Positions 45,508 to 55,152 are shown, counted from the first letter of the stretch. The stretch: 64,000 nucleotides of DNA from Marinobacter changyiensis (GCF_009193265.1 NZ_VZZZ01000001.1:868001-932000), one strand, 5' to 3'. The notes: generated by a model from the sequence alone, not told the origin. Made by a program: numbers and translations.

Positions 45508-45853
45508 TATCTAATTTTCTAATGCCAAGTGTTTAAAGATCATTTTATCGGATAGTAATACATCCGTAGACTCACCACCACAAGTGTCAGTCCAATTAGA
45601 GATTGAGATTCGATCTCATGAAACGTGGTATTGCTCCAGGCCAGAGCCACCAAGGCTTGGGCGGCTATTTTTGTTGAATCAGAATAAGCCCCTCACAATT
45701 TTATCGTGAGATTCCGCCTGTTTTTATCCCGTTTTAGCTTTGGTCAGTCTTCCGTTGTGAGCCGGATTTTTCTGACAGTGACAGTACTAAATTACATTCA
45801 CCCAAGCGCGATACGGCTTGACCCTTCGACGCTGAAACTCCCAGGGAGGCACC
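45508..45853. other. intergenic region between lysR and eamA
   Basis: 346 bases, A/T-richer than the genes. It holds the TGAGAT-TCG-ATCTCA palindrome (45604-45618, LysR-like T-N11-A) and the bipartite motif copy A. No gene is visible. Confidence 0.5.
45584..45611 (+). repeat. bipartite 28-bp motif, copy A
   Basis: GTGTCAGTCCAA, 8 variable bases, TGAGATTC. The same pattern occurs in inverse orientation at 56910-56937, so the two bound an 11.35-kb interval as inverted ends. Identity is 20 of 28 with the differences confined to the centre. Confidence 0.45.
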
Positions 45854-46735
45854 ATGTCAGGAAAAACCGTCAACAGCGCCATTCTATTGCTGGTGATTGG
45901 CAACGCCATGGCCATCATCTCGGACGTCTTCATCAAATTGTTGGAACCCGGCGCCCCGATCTTCCAATTTGCCTTCCTGCGCTGCGTCATCACCCTGCTG
46001 CTGTTGCTGCCCCTGGCCGGACAGCTCAACCGCAAGCACCTGTTCTCCGGCTTAAAGGTGCACGCCGTGCGGGCTCATATACACCTGGCGGGCATCCTCT
46101 GCATGATCGTCGCCCTGGCAAACCTGCCACTGGCCACCGCCAACGCCATCTTTTACGCCGCACCTATCCTGGTCATGGTGCTATCCACCATTGTATTCCG
46201 GGAAAAACTCACCCCACTGAGCGTCGTCGCCGTGTTCAGCGGCTTCGCCGGCATCGTCGTTATCCTGCGGCCGGTAGAGTTCAACTGGGCCGCCATCGCA
46301 GCTCTGGCAGCTGCCCTTACTCTGGCCATCAACGCCGTCATGGTACGCAAGCTGCCCAAAGAACAGACCACGGTGCATAAACTGCTGCTGAACTACCTGC
46401 TGATCATCCCCGCCGCCGGTGCCCTGGCCATCTGGGAAGGCGCTGCCTGGGACAGCAGCATACTGATCAGCGCCGTCGGCTCAGCCGTGTTTCTGCTGGG
46501 CTACAACATCACCGTATTGCTGGCCTATAAGCAGGTGGACGCCAACCAGGTCACAAGCGCCGAATACACCGGTCTGATCTGGGCGGTTGGGATTGGCTGG
46601 ATCTGGTTCTCGGAAGTGCCGGACCTGTGGTTCGCCGTGGGCAGTGCCATGATCGTGGTACCGCTGATTCTGGTTGGGTTGCGTTCGCGTCAGCGGAGCC
46701 CCCGGGTGCTCCGGGCTTACCCCGTGAGCGGTTGA
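45854..46735 (+). CDS. EamA/DMT family transporter (copy 1)
   Basis: 293-residue protein with 10 hydrophobic helices in two EamA repeats. It starts MSGKTVNSAILLLVIGNAMAI and ends with the conserved VTSAEYTGLIWAVGIGWIWF. Members export amino acids, nucleosides or drugs; substrate unknown. ATG 45854 follows GGGAGG. A second copy lies at 57181-58062, with the same start, the same C-terminal core and a 9-residue gap where this copy reads TPLSVVAVF (~122-130). Confidence 0.88.
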   Translation: MSGKTVNSAILLLVIGNAMAIISDVFIKLLEPGAPIFQFAFLRCVITLLLLLPLAGQLNRKHLFSGLKVHAVRAHIHLAGILCMIVALANLPLATANAIFYAAPILVMVLSTIVFREKLTPLSVVAVFSGFAGIVVILRPVEFNWAAIAALAAALTLAINAVMVRKLPKEQTTVHKLLLNYLLIIPAAGALAIWEGAAWDSSILISAVGSAVFLLGYNITVLLAYKQVDANQVTSAEYTGLIWAVGIGWIWFSEVPDLWFAVGSAMIVVPLILVGLRSRQRSPRVLRAYPVSG

Positions 46736-47418
46736 GGCCCTGGGCCAATGGCGATGCGGAGGGACTGACCACCAAGGAGGTCGCTGCACCGTTAGTCGTC
46801 TAGGGATTTGCCCAGAGCCACCCAATATCACTGCGACGTCCTGCTACGCCTCAGCTCCTGGCTGACCGTACTGCTTTAGCACACCACCAAGATGACAATT
46901 TGTCGTTGCCTCTTCCCCACTAACGACGAAACGTTAAATACTAATCGCGCGGATAAGTTCTGGAACCTGTTGAACATAAAAATTAGATTATGCGCAGTGG
47001 ACTGAACTTTCTTTCGCAAGGCGGTTTGCATTATTTGACTACTAAATCGCCGTGCAGTTTTTTATTTCCTCGCCAATATCTGCTACCAGATTAACAACAT
47101 GGACACTTACCTATGCGCCATCAACGAGTGTGTAATGCGAAAACATACTGGCAGATGTTCGGTTCAGGAATTCGTTCTGGTAGGCATTATGGGCGAGAAA
47201 GTTTCGCCAACTTTGAAAGTCTTCGAATTCCAATTGGCTGATTATGATTTCGTTAGAGTGGTCTTTTTAAATCTTTAGATCAGGTAGCTGTTGATGAGTT
47301 TGAGGTATGGGATCAATACGCTTGATCCACAGCCAGCTCATCGATCCTTCCAACATCCTGATCTATCGTGCGGCACCCCTGGCCCTAAAAAAAGGTTGAC
47401 CTGTTAAGAATCCAAGAG
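46736..47418. other. intergenic region, no complete gene
   Basis: About 680 bases of A/T-richer DNA with only the fragment above, and the promoter/operator of the next operon at its right end. Confidence 0.5.
47111..47266 (-). pseudogene. possible C-terminal gene fragment
   Basis: Open from a stop at 47267-47269 to a TAG at 47111 without a start codon (51 codons). The translation has a protein-like composition, with EDFQSWRNFLAHNAYQNEF in the middle. Upstream of the stop in the same frame an ATG with a GGA box opens 24 codons. It may be the remains of a gene disrupted by a nonsense change; I do not recognise a family. Confidence 0.25.
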
Positions 47419-47430
47419 TACATGTATACA
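47396..47430 (+). promoter_or_regulatory. promoter and GntR/FCD operator of the TRAP operon
   Basis: TTGACC (47396-47401), 17 bases, then TACATG/TATACA as -10. TGTATACA (47423-47430) is an 8-bp palindrome of the TGT-xx-ACA form used by FadR-subfamily regulators, and it overlaps the -10. The leader to the GntR gene is about 33 bases. Confidence 0.5.
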
Positions 47431-47463
47431 AGTATTCTTGAATATTTATAGGTGACGACAGAG

Positions 47464-48255
47464 ATGGCGAATAAGAATTTGCAAGGTAAGGAAAGCATAA
47501 TGCGGTCGAGCACCAAGGTAGCTCAAGCTGCGAGGCCGAAAGCATCCGCCGACGGCGAGTCTTTGCCGGATATGCCAGAGCTGAACGATGTCTCCGCCTA
47601 TGTCCCGCTTCGGGTTGCGGTGTTGCAGCGCCTGAAGGCCGCCATCGTCAACGGTACTCTGGCACCGGGACTGCTGCTCAGCGAAAACGCCATTGCGGCC
47701 AAGTTCTCGGTCAGTCGCACGCCGGTGCGTGAGGCCATTCGCGCGCTGGAGCAGGAGGGTCTGGTCTCGGTTCTGCCCGGGCGCAAGGTGATTGTTTCGA
47801 TGCCAACGCTCGAAGACATTCGTGAAATTTACGATGTTCGCCTGATCCTCGAGGCGGAAGCCATGCGCCGCATCGTCTCTCACCATCCCGACCTGATACC
47901 CAAGCTGCGCGCTGCGGTGGAATGCCAGCGCGAGGCCCTCCGTGAGGATGACCGCGCCCACCTGCGACGCATCAATGCCGAATTTCACAAGCTGATCACC
48001 TCCGGCCTCAAGAACAGCCGGCTGGATCAGTCCCTTGAAGCCGTGCACGACTCCATTTCCCGCTTCCGCCTTTATTCACTGGAGGACGAAAGCTGGGCTG
48101 AGAAGGGTGTGGCGGAACACGATCAACTGATCTCCTTTCTTGAGAAAGGGGATGTTGAAGGTGCGATCAGTCTTTTGGAACAACACCTTAAGACTGCCCA
48201 GCAAATACTGGAAGACCGCTTTTGGAGAAGACGAGATGATGAAAAACAAATCTAA
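47464..48255 (+). CDS. GntR-family regulator, FCD (FadR) subfamily
   Basis: 263 residues. wHTH ~60-130 (LAPGLLLSENAIAAKFSVSRTPVREAIRALEQEGLV), then an all-helical FCD effector domain with the metal-binding pattern D/R...H...H (FHKLI, VHDSISRF, EHDQLISF). The ATG follows AGGTG; a GTG at 47452 is also possible. It is first in the operon and overlaps dctP by 20 bases, so it is likely a repressor of the downstream genes, lifted by the imported organic acid. Confidence 0.9.
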   Translation: MANKNLQGKESIMRSSTKVAQAARPKASADGESLPDMPELNDVSAYVPLRVAVLQRLKAAIVNGTLAPGLLLSENAIAAKFSVSRTPVREAIRALEQEGLVSVLPGRKVIVSMPTLEDIREIYDVRLILEAEAMRRIVSHHPDLIPKLRAAVECQREALREDDRAHLRRINAEFHKLITSGLKNSRLDQSLEAVHDSISRFRLYSLEDESWAEKGVAEHDQLISFLEKGDVEGAISLLEQHLKTAQQILEDRFWRRRDDEKQI

Positions 48256-49231
48256 TAATCGACTCTTAGGATTGACAACTACCGTCGCGTTACTGCTCGC
48301 GAGTGGCCCGTTGATGGCCGAGGAAATCGAATTGAAGCTGGCGCACGTCCAGCCCCAATCCCACGTCTTTCACAAGGGTGCTGAGAAATTCAGTGAGACT
48401 CTGAAAGACCTTTCCGGCGGCGAAATGACTGTCAGCATCTATTCAGACGGTGTCATGGGTGGCGAGCGCAGCTTGCTGGAATCCCTACAGATCGGCTCCG
48501 TCGACCTAGTTACCGTCACATCGGCGTTAACTAGCACCTTCAGCGACGACTATGCCATGTTCTCGCTGCCGTTCCTGTTCGCATCCTATGAAGACGTCTT
48601 CCGCATCCTCGATGACGAGTCGATCACCAAGGACCTGGGCCAGGATCTGATCGGCAAGGGCATCCGGCCCATTGCCTACTGGATCGGTGGTGCCCGCAGT
48701 TACTACGGTACCGATCCGGTTAATGAGCTGGGTGATTTCAGCGGCATGAAGATCCGCACCATGGCAGATCCCTATTACGTGAAGACTTGGGAGGCGCTGG
48801 GCGCACTGCCTACGCCATTGCCGTTCGGTGAGGTCTACACCGCCATGCAGACCAAAATGGTCGATGGCGCGGAAGGCGCAGTGAATACCTATGTCTCGAA
48901 GAAGTTCTACGAGGTGTCCCCCAACGTTGCCCTGATCAACTACGTCTATTCCGTGCAGCCCCTGCACATCGCAGAGAGCACTTGGCAGAAGCTCAATGAC
49001 GAGCAGCGGGGCTGGGTTCTCGAGGCTGCGCAGGCGTCTGCCGATTACGAACGCAAGATGTTGATGGAAGTAGACGACGCTCTGCGGGAGACCCTGGACG
49101 AGCATAACGTCAAAGTAACCGAGCCGGCCATCGAACCGATGCGGAAGGCCGTCGAGCCGGTTTATGCGGATTTCCGTGAAGAGTACGGCGACGAAGTCTA
49201 CACACTGGTGGAAAAGATCCTCGCGCAATAA
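48236..49231 (+). CDS. dctP: TRAP transporter substrate-binding protein (DctP type)
   Basis: 331 residues with a signal peptide (KNKSNNRLLGLTTTVALLLASGPLMA). The mature region EIELKLAHVQPQSHVFHKGAEKFSETLKDLSGG and the ligand loop GMKIRTMADPYYVKTWEALGALPTPLPFGEVYTAMQTKMVDGAE, with the carboxylate-binding Arg in KIRTM, place it in the DctP family. The start overlaps the end of the GntR gene in another frame; two adjacent ATGs at 48236 and 48239 are possible. The substrate is a carboxylate, not further defined. Confidence 0.9.
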   Translation: MMKNKSNNRLLGLTTTVALLLASGPLMAEEIELKLAHVQPQSHVFHKGAEKFSETLKDLSGGEMTVSIYSDGVMGGERSLLESLQIGSVDLVTVTSALTSTFSDDYAMFSLPFLFASYEDVFRILDDESITKDLGQDLIGKGIRPIAYWIGGARSYYGTDPVNELGDFSGMKIRTMADPYYVKTWEALGALPTPLPFGEVYTAMQTKMVDGAEGAVNTYVSKKFYEVSPNVALINYVYSVQPLHIAESTWQKLNDEQRGWVLEAAQASADYERKMLMEVDDALRETLDEHNVKVTEPAIEPMRKAVEPVYADFREEYGDEVYTLVEKILAQ

Positions 49232-49264
49232 GCGCGAGGGGTAACGTCCTGGGGGAGTCCTGTG

Positions 49265-49822
49265 ATGACCAATGACAATCACGCCACTGGTGAGCGCCTG
49301 CTTTCGCGTGTCGCTTGGCTCTGGCAACGCCGAGCACTGTTCGTCGAGAGCCTCTGCGCACTTTGCCTGAGCGTGCTGGTGCTGACGCTCTTCGTGCAGG
49401 TCATCATTCGCTATGTATTCGCGTTCCCGCTGACCTGGAGCCAGGAAGTGGTGGGGTTTTCCTTTACCTGGCTGTGTTTCCTGGGATCGGCCGTGGGCGT
49501 GAAATATCGCGGCCATATCGTGGTGGACTTCCTGATGGACTTAACGCCGGTGCCTTTCCAGAAAGTGGTAGTCAGTCTCACTGGCATCGCGGTAGTGGCT
49601 TTCTGTGCCCTGCTGGCGTATGCCGGTTACGGAATGATGCTGATCAGCCATGGCCAGTCGACACCGGCCCTGGGACTGCACCTGAGTTACGTTTATGCGG
49701 CCCTGCCAGTCAGCGGCGCGCTCATGACCTGGTATGAATGCCGCCACATCGTGCAGGTATGGCGCGGCAAGGAAGCGCCCGTGGCCTTTACATTGATCCG
49801 TGAAGAGGTGCCTAACAAATGA
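49265..49822 (+). CDS. dctQ: TRAP transporter small permease (DctQ type)
   Basis: 185-residue four-helix subunit with VIIRYVFAFPLTWSQEVVGFSFTWLCFLGSAVGVKYRGHIVVDF (~45-90), the core motif of DctQ. ATG 49265 lies 7 bases after GGGGGAG; a GTG at 49262 is an alternative start. It overlaps dctM by 4 bases. Confidence 0.9.
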   Translation: MTNDNHATGERLLSRVAWLWQRRALFVESLCALCLSVLVLTLFVQVIIRYVFAFPLTWSQEVVGFSFTWLCFLGSAVGVKYRGHIVVDFLMDLTPVPFQKVVVSLTGIAVVAFCALLAYAGYGMMLISHGQSTPALGLHLSYVYAALPVSGALMTWYECRHIVQVWRGKEAPVAFTLIREEVPNK

Positions 49823-51096
49823 CGATGGTTCTCTTCACAGTTTTTTTGATCACAATGCTGCTGGGCATGCCGGTGACCTTTTCCCTCGGCCTCGCGGCCT
49901 TGGCCGGTATCCTCTACGTCGACTTGCCCATGGTGGCGCTGGCCCAGCGCATGGTACCGGCGATCTTCGACGCCTCTGCGTTGGTGGCCATACCTCTGTT
50001 CATTCTTGCCGGCAATATACTCAGTTACGGGGGGATGGGCGACCGGATGATCAACCTGGCCAACATTCTGGTTGGCCGCACCCGCGGTGGATTGTCATCG
50101 GCCAATATTACAGCCAGCATGTTCTTTGGCGGCATTTCCGGCTCGGCGACAGCAGATACATCGGCCATCGGTAGCGTCATGATTCCTGCCATGGAGAAGC
50201 AGGGTTACCCCCGCGCCTTTGCGACGGCAGTGACGGTAATCTCGTCGCCCCTCGGAACCATCATCCCCCCCAGTATTGTCATGATCGTCTACTGCTGGGT
50301 TACGGAGACGTCCATCTCCCAGATTTTTGCTGCCGGATATCTCCCAGGCTTACTTCTTGGCCTGTGCCTCATTTTGATGGGCTGGGTCATCTCGGTACGC
50401 AACCAATACCCCACGGCACCGCGCATGTCCCGGCGCGAGCAGTGGGCGGTCTTCCTCGACACCTTACCGGGCCTGATGATGCCCGTGCTGATCATCGGCG
50501 GCATTCTCAGTGGTGCCTTCACTGCCACGGAGGCGGCGGCGATTGCGGTGGTCTATGGCTTGCTGGTATCGGTCTTCTACTACAAGGAGCTGCATTGGTC
50601 AGACATGCCGAGCCTGTTCCTGGAGACCATCAAGCTTACCGGCATCGTCACTTTCCTGATTGCAGTCGCGGCTGTGTTTGCCTGGCTGATGGCTTACGAC
50701 CGACTGCCCTATGAGGTGGCAGAAATGCTGGTTGCAGTCGACCCCAGCGCCAGTGTCTTCCTGCTTTTTTACGTGCTAATCCTGCTGTTCCTCGGCGTGT
50801 TCCTGGCGCCCACCGAAGGGCTGATCATCGCCGTGCCGATTCTCTACCCGGCCGCTATGGCCATCGGTATCGACCCGCTGCATTTTGGCATTATCACGGT
50901 GGTATCCCTGGCCATGGGGCACGTAACGCCGCCGGTCGGGCTCTGTCTGTTCGTTGGTGCAGCGGTCAGTAAGCTACCGGTTGGGCAGATTATCCGCGCG
51001 CTGGTGCCGTTCTATTTGGCAGCGCTGTTCGCACTGATACTGATCACGGTGTTTCCGATCATTTCGACTGGCATTCCGCGCCTGTTCGGCATGTAG
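49819..51096 (+). CDS. dctM: TRAP transporter large permease (DctM type)
   Basis: 425-residue permease with 11-12 hydrophobic segments. PLFILAGNILSYGGMGDRMINLANILVGRTRGGLSSANI, GGISGSATADTSAIGSVMIPAMEKQGYPRAFATAVTV and VTPPVGLCLFVGAAVSKLPVG are family landmarks. It completes the transporter; the FAD oxidoreductase follows after 134 bases that contain no gene. Confidence 0.92.
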   Translation: MTMVLFTVFLITMLLGMPVTFSLGLAALAGILYVDLPMVALAQRMVPAIFDASALVAIPLFILAGNILSYGGMGDRMINLANILVGRTRGGLSSANITASMFFGGISGSATADTSAIGSVMIPAMEKQGYPRAFATAVTVISSPLGTIIPPSIVMIVYCWVTETSISQIFAAGYLPGLLLGLCLILMGWVISVRNQYPTAPRMSRREQWAVFLDTLPGLMMPVLIIGGILSGAFTATEAAAIAVVYGLLVSVFYYKELHWSDMPSLFLETIKLTGIVTFLIAVAAVFAWLMAYDRLPYEVAEMLVAVDPSASVFLLFYVLILLFLGVFLAPTEGLIIAVPILYPAAMAIGIDPLHFGIITVVSLAMGHVTPPVGLCLFVGAAVSKLPVGQIIRALVPFYLAALFALILITVFPIISTGIPRLFGM

Positions 51097-51230
51097 CAAA
51101 TGTGCAACGTACTACTCGATTTAATCCGCCACGCCCAGTCTGATGACCGGGTGTATCTAGGCGACCCAAAGGCCCGTGCCAAGCAATATTTGCTGGTATG
51201 AGCGACAGTCTATCTACGGAGGAATAACCC

Positions 51231-52619
51231 ATGGGAACATCCCAACCAAAAACGATTACCGAACCGGCCCGCGAAACCCAGGTCATGATGGAAGCCGACG
51301 TGGTCGTCGTCGGTGGCGGTACCACCGGCCCGTTCGCTGCTATATCTGCCGGTCGGCGCGGCAAGAAAGTAGTAATGATCGAGCGCTTTGGCTCACTCGG
51401 CGGCAACCTGACGCTGGGCCTCAATACCAAGCCCTCCGGCGCGCTGCTGGGTGGCCTGCCGCTGGAAATCTGGAACCTGGCGCGCACCGTCGATGGCGCC
51501 GGTAAGGATTACATGGCTACCACCAAGACCGGTGGCGTGACCATCGCTTCGCCCTGTGACCCGGAGATTATGAAGATCCTGCTGACCAGGCTGTGCGTGG
51601 ACGCGGGCGTGCAGATCCTGTTCGAAACCATGGTTTCCAAGCCGGTCATAGAAGACGGCGCGGTTATCGGGGTAATCGTCGAGGGCAAGGCCGGCCGCCA
51701 ATTTATCGCGGCCAAGACCGTAATCGACTGCTCCGCCGATGGCGATATCGCCGCCCAGGCCAACGTGCCGTTCGTAATGGGGGCGGGTGACGAGGACATC
51801 ACCATGCAGCCGGCGTCCATGTACTTCACCATGTCCAACGTCGACGTCAAGCGTCTTGCCGACTGGGCCCGCACGACCGACGACGTGCCCGCCCGCGCCA
51901 TTCCCGAGAACGAGGAAGACTTGGACTACGGCCTGTGGCTCACTGGGTTCAACAAGACCCTGAAGCAGTATCAGGATGACACCGGTATCGTACTGCAACG
52001 TGACAATATCACCCTCAAGACAGCGGCGGGCATCATGTACGTCAATGGAACCCGTGTCTTGGGCGTGAATGTGTTCGATCCCCTCCAGTTCTCCCAGGCG
52101 GTGGTGGAATGCTACCAACAGATCGAAGCGGTGACGGAGTGCCTGCGCCAACGTGTGCCTGGTTTCGAGAACGCCAAGATCATGCAGATCGCCCCAATGC
52201 TAGGTGTGCGTGAGACTCGTCACATTAAGGGTGAATACGTGCTAACCGGTGAAGATGTGTTCGGTGGTAAACACTTCGAAGACAGCATCTGCGCCGACGC
52301 TTCTGCCGTGGATATCCACGACCCCAAGGGTGCTGACGTGGATTTCCGCGGTATGGTTCCCTACGAGATTCCGTATCGCTGCCTGGTGCCCTTGGACGTG
52401 GAGCAATTGTTGGTAGCCGGCCGTTGTATCTCGGCTGACCACGACGCCCACTCCCGCTCCCGTAATATGCCTGCATGCATGGCCACCGGCCAAGCTGCCG
52501 GTATCGCTGCCGCGATTGCCATCGAAAAGGGAGTCACGGTACGTGAAGTACCAGTTGCTGAAATCCAGCAGGCCCTGCGCGATATCAAGATGCCGTTATT
52601 CGCCGAGGATGTGGTCTAG
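51231..52619 (+). CDS. FAD-dependent oxidoreductase (FAD_oxidored family)
   Basis: 462 residues with an N-terminal dinucleotide-binding fold: VVVVGGGTTGPFAAISAGRRGKKVVMIER (~23-51), LGGNLTLGLNTKPSG near 55-70, a second FAD segment VIDCSADGDIAAQANVPF (~164) and a C-terminal AGRCISADHDAHSRSRNMPACMATGQAAGIAAAIA (~397-431), the usual flavin-contact motif. No signal peptide. It belongs to the pfam12831-type flavoproteins of unclear substrate. Placed between a carboxylate TRAP importer and a glycerate kinase, it may oxidise the imported hydroxy acid. A GGAGG precedes the ATG. Confidence 0.84.
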   Translation: MGTSQPKTITEPARETQVMMEADVVVVGGGTTGPFAAISAGRRGKKVVMIERFGSLGGNLTLGLNTKPSGALLGGLPLEIWNLARTVDGAGKDYMATTKTGGVTIASPCDPEIMKILLTRLCVDAGVQILFETMVSKPVIEDGAVIGVIVEGKAGRQFIAAKTVIDCSADGDIAAQANVPFVMGAGDEDITMQPASMYFTMSNVDVKRLADWARTTDDVPARAIPENEEDLDYGLWLTGFNKTLKQYQDDTGIVLQRDNITLKTAAGIMYVNGTRVLGVNVFDPLQFSQAVVECYQQIEAVTECLRQRVPGFENAKIMQIAPMLGVRETRHIKGEYVLTGEDVFGGKHFEDSICADASAVDIHDPKGADVDFRGMVPYEIPYRCLVPLDVEQLLVAGRCISADHDAHSRSRNMPACMATGQAAGIAAAIAIEKGVTVREVPVAEIQQALRDIKMPLFAEDVV

Positions 52620-52655
52620 GACGTTCACGACCCGACGTACGCAGGAGGCACTAGA

Positions 52656-53804
52656 ATGAAGGTCGTGATCGCCCCCGACTCCTTCAAGGAAAGCCTGTCC
52701 GCCGAAGCCGCAGCGGGTGCCATCGCTGCCGGCTGGCTCAACGTCTTCCCGGAGGATAACGTTGTGCTGCTGCCAGTGGCCGACGGCGGCGAAGGCACCA
52801 CCCGGGCGCTGGTTCACGCTACCGGTGGGAGTCTGCACACGGAGCGTGTTACCGGCCCGCTCGGGACGACGGTTGAGGCTAGCTGGGGCGTGCTCGGCGA
52901 CGGTCGCACCGGTGTGATCGAAACCGCCGCGGCGGCGGGGCTCGAGCTGTTGACGCCAGCCCAGCGTAATCCCTGGCGCACCACCAGTCGGGGCACCGGC
53001 GAGTTGATCCTTGCGGCGCTGGATCGGGGCATAACCCACTTCATCATCGGCCTGGGGGGCAGCGCCACCAATGACGGCGGCGCTGGCCTGATACAGGCCC
53101 TTGGCGGCCAGTTGCTGGATGCCGCAGGTCAAGCTATTGAGCCCGGCGGCGGCGGTCTGACCCATCTTGCCCGCATTGATCTCTCCACCCTCGACCCCCG
53201 TCTCGGCTACGCCCGTTTTGACATCGCCTGCGATGTCGATAATCCGCTGGTGGGGGACCAAGGCGCATCGGCTATTTTCGGCCCGCAAAAGGGCGCTGAC
53301 CCCGACATGGTAGGGCGTCTTGATGCCAACTTACTGCACTACGGGCAACTGCTCAGCGAGGCCACCGGCGTTAATGTGCTGACCTTTCCCGGGTCCGGCG
53401 CTGCCGGTGGCCTGGGGGCCGCCTTTCGTGGCGTGTTTGGCGCCTCACTGCGCCGAGGCATCGATATCGTGCTGGACGCGGTTGATATGGACCGGCGCCT
53501 GCATGGCGCGGGTCTGGTCCTCACCGGCGAAGGCCGAATCGATGACCAGACCGGCCGTGGAAAGACCCTGATGGGCATCAGCCAGCGCGCACAGCGTCAA
53601 CATGTGCCGGTAGTTGCCTTGGTTGGTGCCATTATAGGCAATCTGGAGCCCCTGCGTGAAGAGGGGCTGAAGGCCGTGTTCAGCATCGTACCTGGTGCGG
53701 TGCCACTGGACGATGCCTTGGAGTCTGCGAACGTCAACCTGAACCGCACCGCCCAGCAGGTGGCTGAGGTCTGGCGCTTGGCTGGGCTATCAGGGGAAGG
53801 GTAA
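52656..53804 (+). CDS. garK: glycerate kinase (GarK/GlxK family)
   Basis: 382 residues of the glycerate kinase type 1 family that phosphorylates D-glycerate (2-phosphoglycerate in GarK). Landmarks: N-terminal KVVIAPDSFKESLSAEAAAGAIAAG, PVADGGEGT (~47-55), GLGGSATNDGGAGLIQALG (~131-149), and LTGEGRIDDQTGRGK (~288-302). AGGAGG lies before the ATG. As last gene of the operon it suggests that the pathway ends in glycerate, which then enters glycolysis. Confidence 0.93.
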   Translation: MKVVIAPDSFKESLSAEAAAGAIAAGWLNVFPEDNVVLLPVADGGEGTTRALVHATGGSLHTERVTGPLGTTVEASWGVLGDGRTGVIETAAAAGLELLTPAQRNPWRTTSRGTGELILAALDRGITHFIIGLGGSATNDGGAGLIQALGGQLLDAAGQAIEPGGGGLTHLARIDLSTLDPRLGYARFDIACDVDNPLVGDQGASAIFGPQKGADPDMVGRLDANLLHYGQLLSEATGVNVLTFPGSGAAGGLGAAFRGVFGASLRRGIDIVLDAVDMDRRLHGAGLVLTGEGRIDDQTGRGKTLMGISQRAQRQHVPVVALVGAIIGNLEPLREEGLKAVFSIVPGAVPLDDALESANVNLNRTAQQVAEVWRLAGLSGEG

Positions 53805-54336
53805 TAACAACGCGGCGAGAAAAATGATCCTTTTCGTTGACCGTTAAATTGGCTCATTCAGAGCCAGCGGATTTACCATAATGGCCTTCTTATGCGCAGT
53901 TAAGGAGGTCACTGAACCAACACATTGTGGCCAAACCGCTCAGGGCTTAGAATCAGCTTTGAGATTCGAGTATTGACGACAAGAAAATCTGGTTACTGCC
54001 CCTACCCCAGAATTTCGGTCCATTTAAAACTGGAAAAATCCGGCTCCTCAGCGTAGCGCGTCACACCAAAACTGAACGCGGCGTGCCAAAGGTTGATTGG
54101 CGGATTTACAGAACTGAAGCTACGGTCGCAAAGCGAACATTCCAACTCATGTAGCAAACGCCTCTTTTGATCCTTGGGTGTACCACTCACACTGGTGTAA
54201 GCCCTCGGATTCGGACGCTGAAGAGTACTTGCATTGACTTGATTTTGAACACTGCGCCAAACTGTAGGCGTCAGTTCATTCCGATTGGGGTTGCCGGTCA
54301 ATGTGGAATCCAAGGATTTTTCGAGAAAACGCCGGG
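53805..54336. other. intergenic region after garK
   Basis: 532 bases without a convincing gene. A stretch on the reverse strand is open for over 100 codons but overlaps the solute-binding gene's start and has no recognisable motif. Confidence 0.4.
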
Positions 54337-55152
54337 ATGAAGGCATCACCTGCGGCATGTCTGATCTGGATGTATGGTGCACTTTCAACTGCGCCTAGCT
54401 GGTCAGAGCCCCAACCGAAAGAAGCGCTGAATGTCTCTATCGCCGCCCCAGCGTTTTGGTGCCCATATGCTTGTGACAAAAACGAGCCGCGCTGGGGAGC
54501 CGCAGTGGAAATTGTTCGTGCCGCTCTGGCTTCAGGTGGGCACAAAGTTACCTATCAAAATTCGCCGTATGAACGAGCGCTCTTCGAGGTTCGTGAAGGC
54601 CGCATCGATGCCACAGTGCCAACCTTCAAGGGGGAGGCCTCCGACTTTACCTTTCCCAAGCATGCTGTCTCGTCCACCGAATACTGTTTTTACGTTTCGC
54701 GGGATGAGACGTGGCGTTATTCGGATCGCGAGTCACTTGGCAACATCCACTTCGTTGCCACATCAGGGTATACCTATGGCCAAATCCTCGACGCTTACAT
54801 TTCCGAGAATTTAGAGCAAAGCGTAACGCTTCTCCGAGGCGAGAATATTCCCGATCGCATGCGCAGAATGGTTCGAATGGAGCGCAATGATGCGCTTCTT
54901 GATGATCGGGTATTGTTTGAATTTGACAAGGATAATAAGGACCTGATCAACGCTGGCTGTCTTCCCGAGCGCCATCCTGGTTACCTGGCACTTTCCCCGA
55001 AAACGCCTGACCGATCAAAAACGATCGCCGAAGCGTTCGACCGCGGCTTCGAGCGAATCCAGGCAAACGGCCAGCTTTGTCGGGTTCTGGAAAAGTATGG
55101 ACTCACCGCCCGTTTCGTGCCGCACCTGAACGCGAAACACTGTTCTCGATAA
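54337..55152 (+). CDS. orphan solute-binding protein, family 3
   Basis: 271 residues. A short hydrophobic leader (MKASPAACLIWMYGALSTAPSWS) precedes an SBP_bac_3 domain: RWGAAVEIVRAALASGGHKVTYQNSPYERALFEVREGRIDATVPTFKG and TYGQILDAYISENL. It has no ABC permease or ATPase nearby, so it may be a stand-alone sensor or a relic. The start at 54337 lacks a strong Shine-Dalgarno, and the surroundings are A/T-rich, consistent with the acquired segment. Confidence 0.75.
   Translation: MKASPAACLIWMYGALSTAPSWSEPQPKEALNVSIAAPAFWCPYACDKNEPRWGAAVEIVRAALASGGHKVTYQNSPYERALFEVREGRIDATVPTFKGEASDFTFPKHAVSSTEYCFYVSRDETWRYSDRESLGNIHFVATSGYTYGQILDAYISENLEQSVTLLRGENIPDRMRRMVRMERNDALLDDRVLFEFDKDNKDLINAGCLPERHPGYLALSPKTPDRSKTIAEAFDRGFERIQANGQLCRVLEKYGLTARFVPHLNAKHCSR

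Noticed and set aside
54002..54388. Reverse-strand reading of 128 codons after garK
   Set aside because: It overlaps the start of the solute-binding gene, shows no recognisable motif, and its CxxC-like piece is not enough to support a gene.
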